A stretch of 64,000 nucleotides of DNA from Vibrio salinus (lineage in GTDB: Bacteria; Pseudomonadota; Gammaproteobacteria; Enterobacterales; Vibrionaceae): contig NZ_JAJSDZ010000010.1 in assembly GCF_021272385.1 (NCBI RefSeq), positions 1 through 64,000 of the forward strand, read 5' to 3'. The notes below the pieces were generated by a model that saw only the letters and a list, made by a program, of their open reading frames with translations, searched no databases and was not told where the DNA came from. This document shows, piece after piece, positions 63,813 through 64,000 of the stretch (the stretch's first letter is position 1; each line of letters begins with the position of its first letter). The position numbers were made by a program, and so were the translations under genes.

Positions 63813-64000
63813 TGCGACTATTTATTTTGATCATACAGAGAAGAATAACAATGACAAAACCTTCTTCTCCATATGTCATTTTTCAGTCAGAAACAATTAT
63901 TATATTTTAAAATATCATCAGAGACTCATTTTTAAGAATTCTAAATAATAAAATAAATGCTCTCTGACTGTTATTTTTCATCTGTAACCGAACTTGAAAA
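63813..64000. other. Intergenic, window end
   Basis: 188 bp of AT-rich DNA upstream of the HTH gene, running off the window. No gene or element recognised. Confidence 0.3.

Overview
The window looks like a chromosomal segment of a gammaproteobacterium, most probably Vibrionaceae. That reading rests on moderate-to-low GC, YhdT-PanF, SbmA, a periplasmic alpha-carbonic anhydrase, a HopJ-family protein and many c-di-GMP enzymes; it is family-level recognition, not a search. I see no rRNA, tRNA, CRISPR array, insertion sequence or prophage.

Layout. 1-4.0 kb is damaged: a MarR-GNAT fusion, a Dcu-type C4-dicarboxylate transporter and an aspartase each carry several one-base indels, mostly in homopolymer runs. 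4.0-7.7 kb is intact and holds a periplasmic asparaginase, a LysR regulator and a dicarboxylate/amino-acid symporter, so 0.9-7.7 kb reads as an asparagine/aspartate/fumarate district. Next come sbmA and small secreted proteins. At 10-16 kb an ABC importer faces a metallo-beta-lactamase-fold hydrolase and a LacI regulator across a perfect 16-bp palindrome. A secreted subtilase and a BenE-type transporter follow. At 21-23 kb an Lrp regulator precedes an unusual fusion of a peptide-deformylase domain to a PLP-dependent deaminase. At 23-34 kb there are mostly stand-alone genes: a GAF-GGDEF protein, a frameshifted hexapeptide acyltransferase, LysE, divergent alkA/ada with an Ada box, a methyltransferase, GNATs, a glutamine amidotransferase and an intact MarR-GNAT fusion.

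The metabolic centrepiece is the minus-strand operon at 42.4-33.95 kb. It encodes a DUF1537 sugar-acid kinase, a RuBisCO-like protein fused to an oxidoisomerase, a TRAP transporter (P, Q, M), a DeoR regulator, an RpiB-type isomerase and a TIM-type isomerase. Together they match the known D-apionate pathway: D-apionate, 3-oxo-isoapionate, its 4-phosphate, L-erythrulose 1-phosphate, D-erythrulose 4-phosphate, D-erythrose 4-phosphate. A divergent glpX shares the promoter region. The fusion junction holds an in-phase A AAA AAG heptamer and an internal ribosome-binding site.

From 43.7 kb onward come an SLC13 transporter, an AraC regulator, two diguanylate-cyclase-type proteins (one GGDEF-EAL protein with an in-frame stop in its first membrane segment), a DUF523 protein, a MocR regulator facing a threonine-dehydratase-like enzyme, YhdT-PanF, a short chemoreceptor, HopJ, a histidine kinase facing an HD-GYP response regulator, a NadD-like nucleotidyltransferase, alpha-carbonic anhydrase and a small HTH protein. 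Three GGDEF proteins and one HD-GYP protein within 40 kb indicate heavy c-di-GMP signalling.
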